Both the position numbers and the translations under genes were made by a program. From the NCBI GenBank assembly GCA_963735955.1, contig CAVTND010000016.1, positions 124,001-188,000 of the forward strand: DNA of 64,000 bases. The letters are read 5' to 3'. This DNA comes from CAVTND01 sp963735955. Lineage in GTDB: Bacteria; Pseudomonadota; Gammaproteobacteria; Burkholderiales; Burkholderiaceae_F. Below, in pieces: positions 49,896 to 58,144 of the stretch. The notes below the pieces were generated by a model. The model was not told the origin of the DNA, made no database searches, and was given only the letters and a program-made list of their open reading frames with translations. The stretch's first letter is position 1, and each line of letters starts with the position of its first letter.

Positions 49896-51355
49896 CACAA
49901 CCCCTTTTTGAGCCCGCCCGCCCACCAGCGGTGCGCCGCCTGCCTTCCGTGCTGGTGGTCGATGACGAGGCGGATCTGCGCGAATTGCTGTCGCTGACAT
50001 TGGTGCGCCTGGGACTGGACGTCGACACTGCTGAATCGCTTGCGGCCGCACGTTCCCTCCTTGCAGGCAACAAATACTCCCTCTGCCTGACCGACATGCG
50101 GCTGCCCGACGGCACCGGGCTCGACCTCGTGCGTGAGATCTCCCAGTCGGCCGGACCGCCGATTGCTGTCATTACGGCCTTCGGCAGTCCCGAAAACGCG
50201 GTCGCCGCGTTGAAGGCCGGTGCGTTTGACTATTTGACCAAGCCGGTCGACCTCGATCAGCTGCGTATGCTCGTGCGCTCGGCAGTGCGCGAACTTGGCG
50301 GCGGCGACGAAGGCGCTGCGGTCGAAACGCCGGACACTGCGCTCACACGGCTGGTCGGAAGCACGGCGGCGATGCACCAGTTGCGCGCGATGATTGAGCG
50401 CCTTGCGCACAGCATGGCGCCGGTGGCGATTTACGGCGAATCGGGCAGCGGCAAGGAGCTCGCTGCACGAGCGATCCACGAGTCTTCGTCGCGCCGCGTA
50501 GGGGCCTTCGTTGCGGTCAACTGCGGGGCCATTCCCGAGACCCTGATGGAAGCCGAGTTCTTCGGCTACCGCAAAGGCGCCTTCACCGGCGCGGATCGTG
50601 ACCGTGACGGATTCTTCCAGGCGGCGTCGGGCGGCACCCTGTTCCTGGACGAGATGGCCGAATTGCCCCTGGCCATGCAGGTCAAGTTGCTGCGTGCGAT
50701 CCAGGAGCGGCGCGTGCGCAAAGTCGGGGCAACCGCGGAGGAAGCGGTTGATGTGCGCATTGTCAGCGCGACCCACCAGGACCTCGCCGCGCTGGTGGCG
50801 TCGGGACGCTTCCGCCAGGACCTCTATTACCGGCTCAATGTGATCGAGTTGCGGGTACCGGCACTGCGCGAACGCCTCGACGATATCGGCATGCTGACCG
50901 AGTCGATCCTGCGCAAGATTGCCGAGCGGACCGGCACCGCCGCGGCCCGTTTGTCACCGGCCGCGATCGACGCGCTGCGCCGGCACCGTTTCCCGGGCAA
51001 TGTGCGTGAACTCGAGAACATTCTCGAACGCGCGGTCGCGCTGGCCGGCGATGATGTGCTGATGGCCGACGATCTGCTGCTACCGGGCGAAGTGGATCTG
51101 CCAATTGAACCGGAGCCGATCCCGTCCGATGACTCGTTGCCTGGCGAAACAGTCAATGCTTCGCCGGGCAATGCCGCCTACCTGGTCACAGATGGTATTC
51201 CCAGTTCCCTGCCGGCTTTCCTGGATGAACAGGAGCGTAACGCGATTCGGGCGGCGTTGGGCAAGACCCGCTACAACCGTACCGCCGCCGCGCAGTTGCT
51301 CGGCGTCACGTTCCGCCAGCTGCGGTATCGAATGCAGCGGCTTGGAATCAAGTAG
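49892..51355 (+). CDS. pilR: Sigma-54-dependent response regulator PilR
   Basis: 487 aa, intact. The receiver (VLVVDDEADLRELL) has phospho-acceptor Asp68 in LTDMRLPDGTG and a Lys in DYLTKPVD. The AAA+ domain has Walker A GESGSGKE (182-189), the sigma-54 contact loop GAFTGA (229-234), GGTLFLDEMAELP (Walker B) and an arginine finger region. A Fis-type helix-turn-helix ends the protein (RYNRTAAAQLLGVTFRQLRY). It overlaps pilS by 4 nt. No pilin gene lies in the window. Confidence 0.95.
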   Translation: MTQPLFEPARPPAVRRLPSVLVVDDEADLRELLSLTLVRLGLDVDTAESLAAARSLLAGNKYSLCLTDMRLPDGTGLDLVREISQSAGPPIAVITAFGSPENAVAALKAGAFDYLTKPVDLDQLRMLVRSAVRELGGGDEGAAVETPDTALTRLVGSTAAMHQLRAMIERLAHSMAPVAIYGESGSGKELAARAIHESSSRRVGAFVAVNCGAIPETLMEAEFFGYRKGAFTGADRDRDGFFQAASGGTLFLDEMAELPLAMQVKLLRAIQERRVRKVGATAEEAVDVRIVSATHQDLAALVASGRFRQDLYYRLNVIELRVPALRERLDDIGMLTESILRKIAERTGTAAARLSPAAIDALRRHRFPGNVRELENILERAVALAGDDVLMADDLLLPGEVDLPIEPEPIPSDDSLPGETVNASPGNAAYLVTDGIPSSLPAFLDEQERNAIRAALGKTRYNRTAAAQLLGVTFRQLRYRMQRLGIK

Positions 51356-51394
51356 CCAGCGGGCACAGAGCGTGGGCGGTCGCGCGCGGATTGC

Positions 51395-51979
51395 TTGCCT
51401 CAATGCCAGACGGAACTGACGGTGCGGACAGGCGCGCGACTGCTTGATGCGGGTGGCTGGCTGGGCGGCGTCGAACGGTGTCCCTCCCCCAACTTCGATG
51501 CGCGGCCGGAAGGCGAGTCGATGCGGCTGGTGGTCATTCACAACATCAGCCTGCCGCCAGGGCGATTCGGCACCGGCGAGGTTCAGAGGCTGTTCACCAA
51601 CGCACTTGACCCGGCGGCTGATCCGTACTTCGAAGAAATTTGTGATCTACGTGTCTCGGCCCACTTCCTGATCGAGCGCACTGGCCACGCTACCCAGTTT
51701 GTTTCCTGCCTTGATCGCGCCTGGCACGCAGGAGCATCGGAGTACTCTGGCCGGACCCACTGCAATGATTTTTCGGTCGGCATTGAACTCGAAGGCACGG
51801 ACTTCGAGCCCTTCGAGCCGGCGCAGTACGAAACCCTGAACTGCATTCTGAAGGCGCTTGCCGCAGCCTATCCAATCGCCGACATCGTCGGCCACTGCGA
51901 TATCGCACCGGGCCGCAAGACCGATCCAGGACCATTTTTCGACTGGTCTCGATTGAACATCGAATCCAGGCGGGCTTGA
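51395..51979 (+). CDS. ampD: 1,6-anhydro-N-acetylmuramyl-L-alanine amidase AmpD
   Basis: About 185-194 aa. AmpD recycles cell wall muropeptides in the cytoplasm and affects beta-lactamase induction where AmpR is present. Zinc ligands are in RLVVIHNISLPPG, in WHAGASEYSG, and in VGHCDIAPGRKTDPGPFFDW. ERTGHATQFVSCLDRAWHAG and NDFSVGIELEGTDF are family hallmarks. The start is uncertain: a TTG at 51395 or a GTG at 51422, the latter closer to the usual N-terminus. No signal peptide is seen. Confidence 0.93.
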   Translation: MPQCQTELTVRTGARLLDAGGWLGGVERCPSPNFDARPEGESMRLVVIHNISLPPGRFGTGEVQRLFTNALDPAADPYFEEICDLRVSAHFLIERTGHATQFVSCLDRAWHAGASEYSGRTHCNDFSVGIELEGTDFEPFEPAQYETLNCILKALAAAYPIADIVGHCDIAPGRKTDPGPFFDWSRLNIESRRA

Positions 51980-52069
51980 CCGCCGCCTGATCGCGCACCA
52001 CCCCCCGGTTTAGGTGCGTTAGTACATCCGGACGAATCCGAGTTCGCCGCGCCGCATCATGCGTGCTGG

Positions 52070-52098
52070 TTGAACTATCGAAAGACTTCTCCTAAGAT
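52070..52098 (+). promoter_or_regulatory. Promoter of nrdAB
   Basis: TTGAAC (52070-52075) and TAAGAT (52093-52098) are 17 bp apart, a good sigma-70 promoter. Transcription should start near 52105, exactly where the first NrdR box begins. Confidence 0.65.
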
Positions 52099-52104
52099 GC
52101 GCCG

Positions 52105-52151
52105 ACACAAAAACTAGTGCCTGTTGGGCAGAGGGCCACAATATCTTGTGG
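52105..52151 (+). promoter_or_regulatory. Tandem NrdR boxes upstream of nrdA
   Basis: Two 16-bp sites, ACACAAAAACTAGTGC (52105-52120) and CCACAATATCTTGTGG (52136-52151), fit the NrdR consensus of ACAC/GTGT arms around an A/T-rich centre. Their starts are 31 bp apart, the roughly three-turn spacing typical of functional NrdR pairs. They lie just downstream of the -10, so repression by NrdR-dATP is expected. Confidence 0.8.
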
Positions 52152-52351
52152 TCAAGCCTGCAAGGCGGCGAACGCGCCGCCGGCCAGCAAGGGGCAGGTT
52201 TGCGGTGCAATGCGAGTCCTCTGCGCGTAGGCAGTGTGCCGACGGCGGGGAATGTCGGGAAGTCACGCGGGGGCAACTACAGCTTGTGGTCGGGCGCGCA
52301 CGAAGTGCCGCGTCGCGCGGATGCGCTCTGCAGAACGAATCGGAGGTGGGA
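52152..52351 (+). other. nrdA leader of about 200 nt after the NrdR boxes
   Basis: This is the rest of the 51980-52351 gap. It is GC-rich and happens to be open in the nrdA frame, but its translation is Arg-rich with no RNR similarity, and CGGAGGTGG at 52341-52349 is a good ribosome-binding site for the ATG at 52352. I see no riboswitch that I can name. Confidence 0.5.
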
Positions 52352-55252
52352 ATGCAGTACCAGGAGGTTTCGCCGGCAGCGGCGTCGGAATTTGCGGCGC
52401 ACGTGGCTGGCGGTGGTGAGCGCTCGGTCGGAAGTGTGGGTGGTCCGCAGGCCACTTCATTTGGGGAGTACAAGATCATTCGGCGCAATGGCGCCGTCGT
52501 GCTGTTCGAACCGTCCAAGATCGCGGTGGCGATGACCAAGGCGTTCATCGCGGTGCGTGGCGGGCAGGGCGCCGCTTCTGCCGCCATCCGCGAACAGGTC
52601 GAAAAGCTTGCCGCCAATGTTGTCTCGGCGCTGATCCGGCGCCAGCCGGCCGGCGGCACCTTCCATATAGAAGACATCCAGGACCAGGTTGAACTTTCGC
52701 TGATGCGAGACGGCGCGCACGACGTAGCGCGCTCCTATGTCCTGTATCGCGAACGCCGCTCGCAGGAACGGGCGGCGAAGAAAGGGTCGGAAGCGCCGGC
52801 GGCCGCGCCGCTGACGATGATGGAAAACGGCCATCGCGTGGCGCTCGACCTGCCGCGGCTGCGGGCACTCGTGACGTCGGCCTGCGAGGGCCTGGCAGAG
52901 TTCGTGACGCCCGAAGCGATCGTGTCGGAGACGGTCAAGAATCTTTACGACGGCGTACCGCTCGACGAGGTCTACAGGTCGGCGATTCTGGCGGCGCGGG
53001 CGCTGATCGAGATCGACCCGGCGTATTCCTACGTGACGGCCCGCCTTCTGCTGCACACGATTCGGCGGGAAGTGCTGGGCGAGGAAGTCATGCCGGCGGA
53101 CATGGCGGACCGCTATCGCGAGTACTTTCCGCGCCTTATCAAGTACGGCATCAAGGCCGAACTTCTGGATGAGCGTCTGGCCCTCTTTGACCTGAAGAAG
53201 CTCGCCGAGGCATTGCGTCCGGAGCGCGACCTGCAGTTCAACTACCTGGGTCTGCAGACGCTGTACGACCGCTATTTTCTGCATCACGAAGGCAAACGCT
53301 TCGAGTTGCCGCAGGCATTCTTCATGCGCGTTGCCATGGGGCTGGCGCTGGGTGAGATCGACCGGGAAGCGCGCGCCATCGAGTTCTATGAGGTTCTCTC
53401 GAGCTTTGATTTCATGAGCTCCACGCCGACCCTGTTCAACAGCGGCACGCGGCACTCTCAGCTTTCGTCCTGCTATCTGACCACCGTGTCGGATGATCTC
53501 GATGGCATCTACGAGGCGATCAAGGAAAACGCCCTGCTTGCCAAGTATGCCGGCGGCCTGGGCAACGACTGGACGCCGGTGCGCGCGCTCGGCTCGCATA
53601 TCAAAGGCACCAACGGCAAGAGCCAGGGTGTCGTGCCTTTCCTGAAAGTGGTCAACGACACCGCGGTGGCAGTCAACCAGGGCGGCAAGCGCAAGGGCGC
53701 GGTCTGCTGCTACCTCGAGACCTGGCATCTCGACATCGAGGAGTTTCTCGAGCTGCGCAAGAACACGGGCGATGATCGCCGCCGCACGCACGACATGAAT
53801 ACGGCGAACTGGATCCCCGACCTGTTCATGAAGCGCGTTCTGGAGGGCTCGGACTGGACCCTGTTCTCGCCAAGCGACTGCGCCGATCTGCACGACAGGA
53901 CGGGCCGAGAGTTTGAGGCGGCCTATACGCGCTACGAAGAGAAGGCGGCGCGCGGCGAACTCAGGCTGTTCAAGAAAGTCCCGGCGCTCGGACTATGGCG
54001 CAAGATCATCTCGATGCTGTTCGAGACCGGGCATCCCTGGATCACCTTCAAGGACGCCTGCAACCTGCGCTCGCCTCAGCAGCACGTCGGCACGATCCAC
54101 AGCTCGAACCTGTGCACCGAGATCACCCTCAATACCTCGGACTCCGAGATCGCGGTGTGCAATCTCGGCTCGGTCAACCTGCCCGCACACATGCGGCCAG
54201 ATGCCAAGGGCGGATTCGAGCTTGATCACACCAAGCTGAAGAAGACCATTCGCACCGCGATGCGGATGCTCGACAACGTGATCGACATCAATTACTACGC
54301 GGTGCCGAAGGCGCGCAATTCGAACCTGCGACATCGGCCGGTCGGCCTCGGCATCATGGGCTTCCAGGATTGCCTGCACGTCATGCGTACGCCCTATGCC
54401 TCCGAGGCAGCGGTCGATTTTGCGGACCGCAGCATGGAAGCGGTCTGCTACCAGGCGTACTGGGCTTCGACCGAACTGGCCGAGGAGCGCGGCCGCTACT
54501 CCTCATTTGCCGGTTCACTTTGGGATCGCGGCATCCTTCCCCAGGACTCACTAGAGCTGTTGCGGGAACAGCGCGGTGGCCATGTCGAAGTTGACATGAG
54601 CTCTTCGCTCGACTGGACCGCGCTGCGCGATCGCATCCGCCAGTTCGGCATGCGCAACTCGAACTGCGTGGCGATAGCACCGACCGCCACGATCTCGAAC
54701 ATCATCGGAGTCGATGCCTGCATCGAGCCGACCTTCCAGAATGTGTTCGTCAAGTCCAATCTGTCAGGCGAATTCACGGTCGTCAACGAGCATCTGGTGC
54801 GCGACCTGAAGTCGATCGGCCTCTGGGACGAGGTCATGGTTGCCGACCTGAAGTATTTCGACGGCTCGCTCGCCAAGATCGACCGCGTGCCGGCCGAGAT
54901 CCGCAATCTCTATGCGACCGCGTTCGAAGTCGAACCAAAGTGGCTGATCGAATGTGCGGCGCGCCGTCAGAAATGGATCGACCAGGCACAGTCACTCAAT
55001 ATCTATATGTCGGGCGCTTCCGGCAAGAAGCTGGACGAGACCTACCGCCTGGCCTGGCTGCGCGGACTCAAGACCACCTATTACCTGCGCACGGTCGGGG
55101 CAACCCACGCGGAGAAGTCGACCACAACCCGCACCGGCCAGCTGAATTCAGTGCCGACTGACGGTGGCGTTGCCGCGCTGGAGGCCGATGGCAAGGTCTG
55201 CATGCTCAAACCGGGCGAGCCGGGGTTCGCGGACTGCGAAGCCTGCCAGTAG
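52352..55252 (+). CDS. nrdA: Ribonucleoside-diphosphate reductase class I, alpha subunit
   Basis: 966 aa, intact. NrdA reduces ribonucleotides to deoxyribonucleotides with NrdB. An ATP-cone (YKIIRRNGAVVLFEPSKIAV ... VARSYVLYRERR, about residues 35-135) gives allosteric activity control, and a second, more divergent cone-like segment follows near residues 150-240. Active-site landmarks are SSCYLTTVSDDL, NLCTEITLNTSDSEIAVCNL (the N-x-C-x-E motif), MRNSNCVAIAPTATISNIIG, and the C-terminal thiol pair in DCEACQ. Start chosen by the ribosome-binding site at 52341 and by loss of similarity upstream. nrdB follows after 38 bp. Confidence 0.95.
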   Translation: MQYQEVSPAAASEFAAHVAGGGERSVGSVGGPQATSFGEYKIIRRNGAVVLFEPSKIAVAMTKAFIAVRGGQGAASAAIREQVEKLAANVVSALIRRQPAGGTFHIEDIQDQVELSLMRDGAHDVARSYVLYRERRSQERAAKKGSEAPAAAPLTMMENGHRVALDLPRLRALVTSACEGLAEFVTPEAIVSETVKNLYDGVPLDEVYRSAILAARALIEIDPAYSYVTARLLLHTIRREVLGEEVMPADMADRYREYFPRLIKYGIKAELLDERLALFDLKKLAEALRPERDLQFNYLGLQTLYDRYFLHHEGKRFELPQAFFMRVAMGLALGEIDREARAIEFYEVLSSFDFMSSTPTLFNSGTRHSQLSSCYLTTVSDDLDGIYEAIKENALLAKYAGGLGNDWTPVRALGSHIKGTNGKSQGVVPFLKVVNDTAVAVNQGGKRKGAVCCYLETWHLDIEEFLELRKNTGDDRRRTHDMNTANWIPDLFMKRVLEGSDWTLFSPSDCADLHDRTGREFEAAYTRYEEKAARGELRLFKKVPALGLWRKIISMLFETGHPWITFKDACNLRSPQQHVGTIHSSNLCTEITLNTSDSEIAVCNLGSVNLPAHMRPDAKGGFELDHTKLKKTIRTAMRMLDNVIDINYYAVPKARNSNLRHRPVGLGIMGFQDCLHVMRTPYASEAAVDFADRSMEAVCYQAYWASTELAEERGRYSSFAGSLWDRGILPQDSLELLREQRGGHVEVDMSSSLDWTALRDRIRQFGMRNSNCVAIAPTATISNIIGVDACIEPTFQNVFVKSNLSGEFTVVNEHLVRDLKSIGLWDEVMVADLKYFDGSLAKIDRVPAEIRNLYATAFEVEPKWLIECAARRQKWIDQAQSLNIYMSGASGKKLDETYRLAWLRGLKTTYYLRTVGATHAEKSTTTRTGQLNSVPTDGGVAALEADGKVCMLKPGEPGFADCEACQ

Positions 55253-55290
55253 CCCATCACTCCAACCGAACACACAAGGAAGACTTCAAC

Positions 55291-56424
55291 ATGCTGGCGT
55301 GGGAAGAGAACTCGACGGACTCGGCGGCGGCAGCGGCGCGCGCCGTTCAGCGCGCTCCGCTTGATCAGCGGGTACCGGGCGCCGCGGTCGAGCCGCCGGC
55401 CGATTTTCGTCGTGTCAATGTGGCCGACAAGCGCATCATCAATGGCGCAACGGACGTCAACCAGCTGGTGCCCTTCAAGTACAAGTGGGCCTGGGAGAAG
55501 TATCTGGCCACCTGCGCCAACCACTGGATGCCGCAGGAAGTGAACATGTCGCGCGACATCGGCCTGTGGAAGGATCCGAACGGGCTGACCGAAGACGAGC
55601 GCCGCCTGGTCAAACGCAACCTGGGTTTCTTCGTCACTGCGGATTCGCTGGCAGCCAACAACATCGTGCTTGGCACCTACCGGCACATCACGGCGCCGGA
55701 GTGCCGCCAGTTCCTGTTGCGCCAGGCCTTTGAGGAAGCGATCCATACGCACGCCTATCAGTACATCGTCGAATCGCTCGGGCTGGACGAAGGCGAAATC
55801 TTCAACGCCTACCACGAGGTCGGCTCGATCCGCGCCAAGGACGAGTTCCTGATCCCGTTTATCGACACCCTGACCGATCCGCACTTCAAGACCGGAACGC
55901 TGGACAGCGACCAGGCGCTGTTGAAGAGTCTGATTGTGTTTGCCTGCCTGATGGAAGGCCTGTTCTTCTACGTCGGCTTCACGCAGATCCTGGCGTTGGG
56001 CCGCCAGAACAAGATGACGGGCGCTGCCGAGCAGTACCAGTACATCCTGCGCGACGAATCGATGCACTGCAATTTCGGCATCGATCTCATCAACCAGATC
56101 AAGCTCGAGAACCCCCAGCTCTGGACGCCGCAGTTCCGCGAGGAGGTGCGAGGCCTGTTCAAGAAGGCAGTCGACCTCGAATACGCCTACGCCGAGGACA
56201 CCATGCCGCGCGGCGTGCTCGGCCTGAACGCGCCGATGTTCAAGGGCTATCTGCGCTACATCGCGAATCGTCGCGCGCAGCAGATCGGCATCGAGGCCCT
56301 GTTCCCGCAGGAGGACAACCCGTTCCCGTGGATGAGCGAGATGATCGATCTGAAAAAGGAACGCAACTTCTTCGAAACGCGCGTGATCGAATACCAGTCG
56401 GGCGGCGCTTTGTCGTGGGACTGA
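55291..56424 (+). CDS. nrdB: Ribonucleoside-diphosphate reductase class I, beta subunit
   Basis: 377 aa, intact. NrdB holds the di-iron centre and the radical. The motif FEEAIHTHAYQYIVESL places iron ligands Glu149 and His152 and, four residues on, Tyr156, which is the site of the tyrosyl radical. Chlamydial class Ic enzymes have Phe there, so this one looks like class Ia. A second metal motif is RDESMHCNFGIDLINQI. The N-terminus has about 45 residues before the family core (NGATDVNQLVPFKYKWAWEK). It has its own AAGGAAG ribosome site. Confidence 0.95.
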   Translation: MLAWEENSTDSAAAAARAVQRAPLDQRVPGAAVEPPADFRRVNVADKRIINGATDVNQLVPFKYKWAWEKYLATCANHWMPQEVNMSRDIGLWKDPNGLTEDERRLVKRNLGFFVTADSLAANNIVLGTYRHITAPECRQFLLRQAFEEAIHTHAYQYIVESLGLDEGEIFNAYHEVGSIRAKDEFLIPFIDTLTDPHFKTGTLDSDQALLKSLIVFACLMEGLFFYVGFTQILALGRQNKMTGAAEQYQYILRDESMHCNFGIDLINQIKLENPQLWTPQFREEVRGLFKKAVDLEYAYAEDTMPRGVLGLNAPMFKGYLRYIANRRAQQIGIEALFPQEDNPFPWMSEMIDLKKERNFFETRVIEYQSGGALSWD

Positions 56425-57017
56425 TCACTTTCGATGCACGAACAGTCGAACATTCGGCGATCGATTGAATTAGCCGTGGGACAAATCGCACAAAACACGA
56501 TCGACATCGCAGAAATTTCTTGCGATCAATTTCGATTGCGAGTAAAACGCAAATCGTTATTCTGTTGCTCGATCGATTTGCTTTGTTGTGATTCAGGCAG
56601 GCAACGATCTAACACCGAATTGGCCACTGACAGTCACAGTCGACAGGTACACGCAGAGGACCACGCTCCAAAGCAGCTCAAGACGCCACGGTCTTGCGGT
56701 CTTGCTCCCTCTGAAGAATCGGGACCATCGTCGAAGCGTTTTTCGGGCTTTGATAAGCCAGTTTCCAGCGCCGGCAGTTCGCCGGCGTTTTCATTTGGCG
56801 CGCCGCGAGCGGTCTTGCGGGCACGCCATGCCGAATTCATCAGCGTCAGCGGTCAGTGCGCTGCCCGTTCCGCGCTCAACTCGGATATGCGGATCAAACG
56901 CATTTCTGGGGGTGCCGCGGCGACAGAGCATCTGCGTGCGCCGATGAATAGCCCGAGAGGCTTCGTCTCGCGGGTTTCGTTCTCAACCTGATGATCCATC
57001 CATCGAAGGAGTATCAA
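56425..57017. other. 593-bp intergenic region with an A+T-rich first part
   Basis: The first 170 bp are visibly poorer in G+C than the surroundings and repeat GATCGA and near forms (CGATCGATTGAA, ACGATCGACATC, GCTCGATCGATTTG), with TGCGATCAA...TTGCGA as an imperfect palindrome. A terminator-like hairpin lies at 56769-56791. GCCCGAGAG...CTCGCGGG forms another stem near 56951-56973, ahead of the histone-like gene. A frame of 185 codons spans 56434-56991, but its composition and lack of similarity argue against a gene. Confidence 0.5.
56769..56791 (+). terminator. Terminator-like hairpin downstream of nrdB
   Basis: CGCCGGC (56769-56775) pairs with GCCGGCG (56781-56787) around AGTTC and is followed by TTTTC. 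It is 345 bp after nrdB, so it may end a long nrdAB transcript or a short RNA that starts in the A+T-rich part of the gap. Confidence 0.6.
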
Positions 57018-57415
57018 ATGGCTACGAAGAAGAAAGCTGCCAAGAAATCCGCGAAAAAAGCCGCCAAGAAGCCGGCTAAGAAAAAGGCCGCCAAGAAAAA
57101 GGCTGCCAAGAAAAAAGCTCCTGCCAAGAAAAAGGCTGCAAAAAAGCCAGCTAAAAAAGCAGCCAAGAAGGCTGCAAAAAAAAAGTAGCTAAGAAAAAGG
57201 CCAAGAAGCCGGCCAAGAAGAAGGCGGCGCCAAAGAAAGCGGCCAAGAAGAAACCGGCCGTGAAGAAAATGGCGGCGCCGAAGAAGCCTGCAGCGGCGAA
57301 ACCTGCCGCTGCAGCGCCGGCTGCGGCTGCTCCGTCAACTGCTGCGGCGCCGGGAATGAAGACGGCGCTGAATCCGGCGGCGGCGTGGCCGTTCCCGACG
57401 GGAAGCCGTCCGTAG
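57018..57415 (+). CDS. Histone H1-like nucleoprotein, Lys/Ala/Pro-rich (broken at a poly-A tract)
   Basis: The start MATKKKAAKKSAKKAAKKPA follows an AAGGAGT ribosome site. The protein is a string of KKAAKK/KKPAKK repeats that binds DNA through charge, like bacterial H1 homologues of Bordetella and Burkholderia. As read, a run of nine A (57176-57184) ends the frame at a TAG at 57186-57188. With ten A the frame continues as VAKKKAKKPAKKKAAPKKAA and ends PGMKTALNPAAAWPFPTGSR, a C-terminus I recognise from burkholderial H1-like proteins. So the full gene is about 132 aa. The A-run could be a sequencing slip or a true slippage site. Confidence 0.82.
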
Positions 57416-57434
57416 CTCGCAGGAGCTGCGTTTC

Positions 57435-57458
57435 AAAAGGGCGCGTAGCGCCCTTTTT
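57435..57458 (+). terminator. Intrinsic terminator after the histone-like gene
   Basis: AAAAGGGCGC (57435-57444) pairs with GCGCCCTTTT (57448-57457) around a GTA loop and continues into T, a classic intrinsic terminator 19 nt after the stop. Confidence 0.85.
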
Positions 57459-57542
57459 CATTTCCGCTGACATGAGGCAACTCGGCTGCATCAGGGTGCG
57501 CCGCTACAATCCCGCGGCTTTCTGTGTTCCGACGGACCTTCC

Positions 57543-58097
57543 ATGTTGCTGGCCGACATTGCCCGCTTGCTGCTAGACATTCTTGGATCGCTGCTGGTCG
57601 GCCTGCTGCTGCTGCGCGCCTGGATGACCGCAATCCGGATGCCGCCGCGCAATCCGCTTGCCCACTTCGCGCGGTCCCTGACCGAATGGCTGGTCGGTCC
57701 GATTTCCCGCCTGGTGCCAAGCGGTGGACGGATCGAATGGTCGGCTCTGGTGGCAGCGCTGCTGGTCGCTGCGCTGGTGCTGGCATTGAAAATCGCGTTG
57801 AGATCGGTGCCGATCCATTGGGACTGGGTACTGATAGCTGCGTTCGCCCAGTTGCTTTACTGGGCGCTGTCCCTTGTGATCTGGGTCACGTTGATTCACG
57901 TGCTGGTGAGCTGGATCAACCCGCATGCACCGGTTGCCCCGGCGCTGGCGATGCTGCTGAGACCGCTGCTTGGACCGATTCAGCGCGTTCTGCCGGCACT
58001 GGGCGGAATCGATCTCTCACCCATGGTGCTACTGATTCTTGTCTATATCCTGCAGATGGTGATCGGCCGCAGCGGACTGTTTCCAGGCCTGCTCTAG
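57543..58097 (+). CDS. YggT family membrane protein
   Basis: 184 aa with two copies of the YggT module, each a pair of membrane helices: LLLDILGSLLVGLLLLRAWM ... RNPLAHFARSLTEWLVGPIS in the first half and VIWVTLIHVLVSWINPHAPV ... MLLRPLLGPIQRVLPALGGI in the second. The family may help with osmotic shock or membrane protein folding; the role is not settled. TACAAT at 57505-57510 is a candidate -10. It is convergent with the PfkB kinase. Confidence 0.9.
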   Translation: MLLADIARLLLDILGSLLVGLLLLRAWMTAIRMPPRNPLAHFARSLTEWLVGPISRLVPSGGRIEWSALVAALLVAALVLALKIALRSVPIHWDWVLIAAFAQLLYWALSLVIWVTLIHVLVSWINPHAPVAPALAMLLRPLLGPIQRVLPALGGIDLSPMVLLILVYILQMVIGRSGLFPGLL

Positions 58098-58144
58098 CCC
58101 AGGCTCAGTTGTCCGCCGGCAAACTCGAATTCAGGCACGGTACG

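Noticed and set aside
52124..52351. An N-terminal extension of NrdA to a TTG at 52124.
   Set aside because: The extension is Arg-rich with no RNR similarity and begins within the predicted leader and over an NrdR box; the ATG at 52352 has a strong ribosome-binding site.
52152..52351. A cobalamin or other riboswitch in the nrdA leader.
   Set aside because: I could not find the B12-box core or any other riboswitch signature; the class I enzyme also gives no reason to expect cobalamin control.
56434..56991. A 185-codon frame between nrdB and the histone-like gene.
   Set aside because: No domain, no ribosome-binding site, odd composition, and it runs through a terminator-like hairpin. Treated as intergenic.
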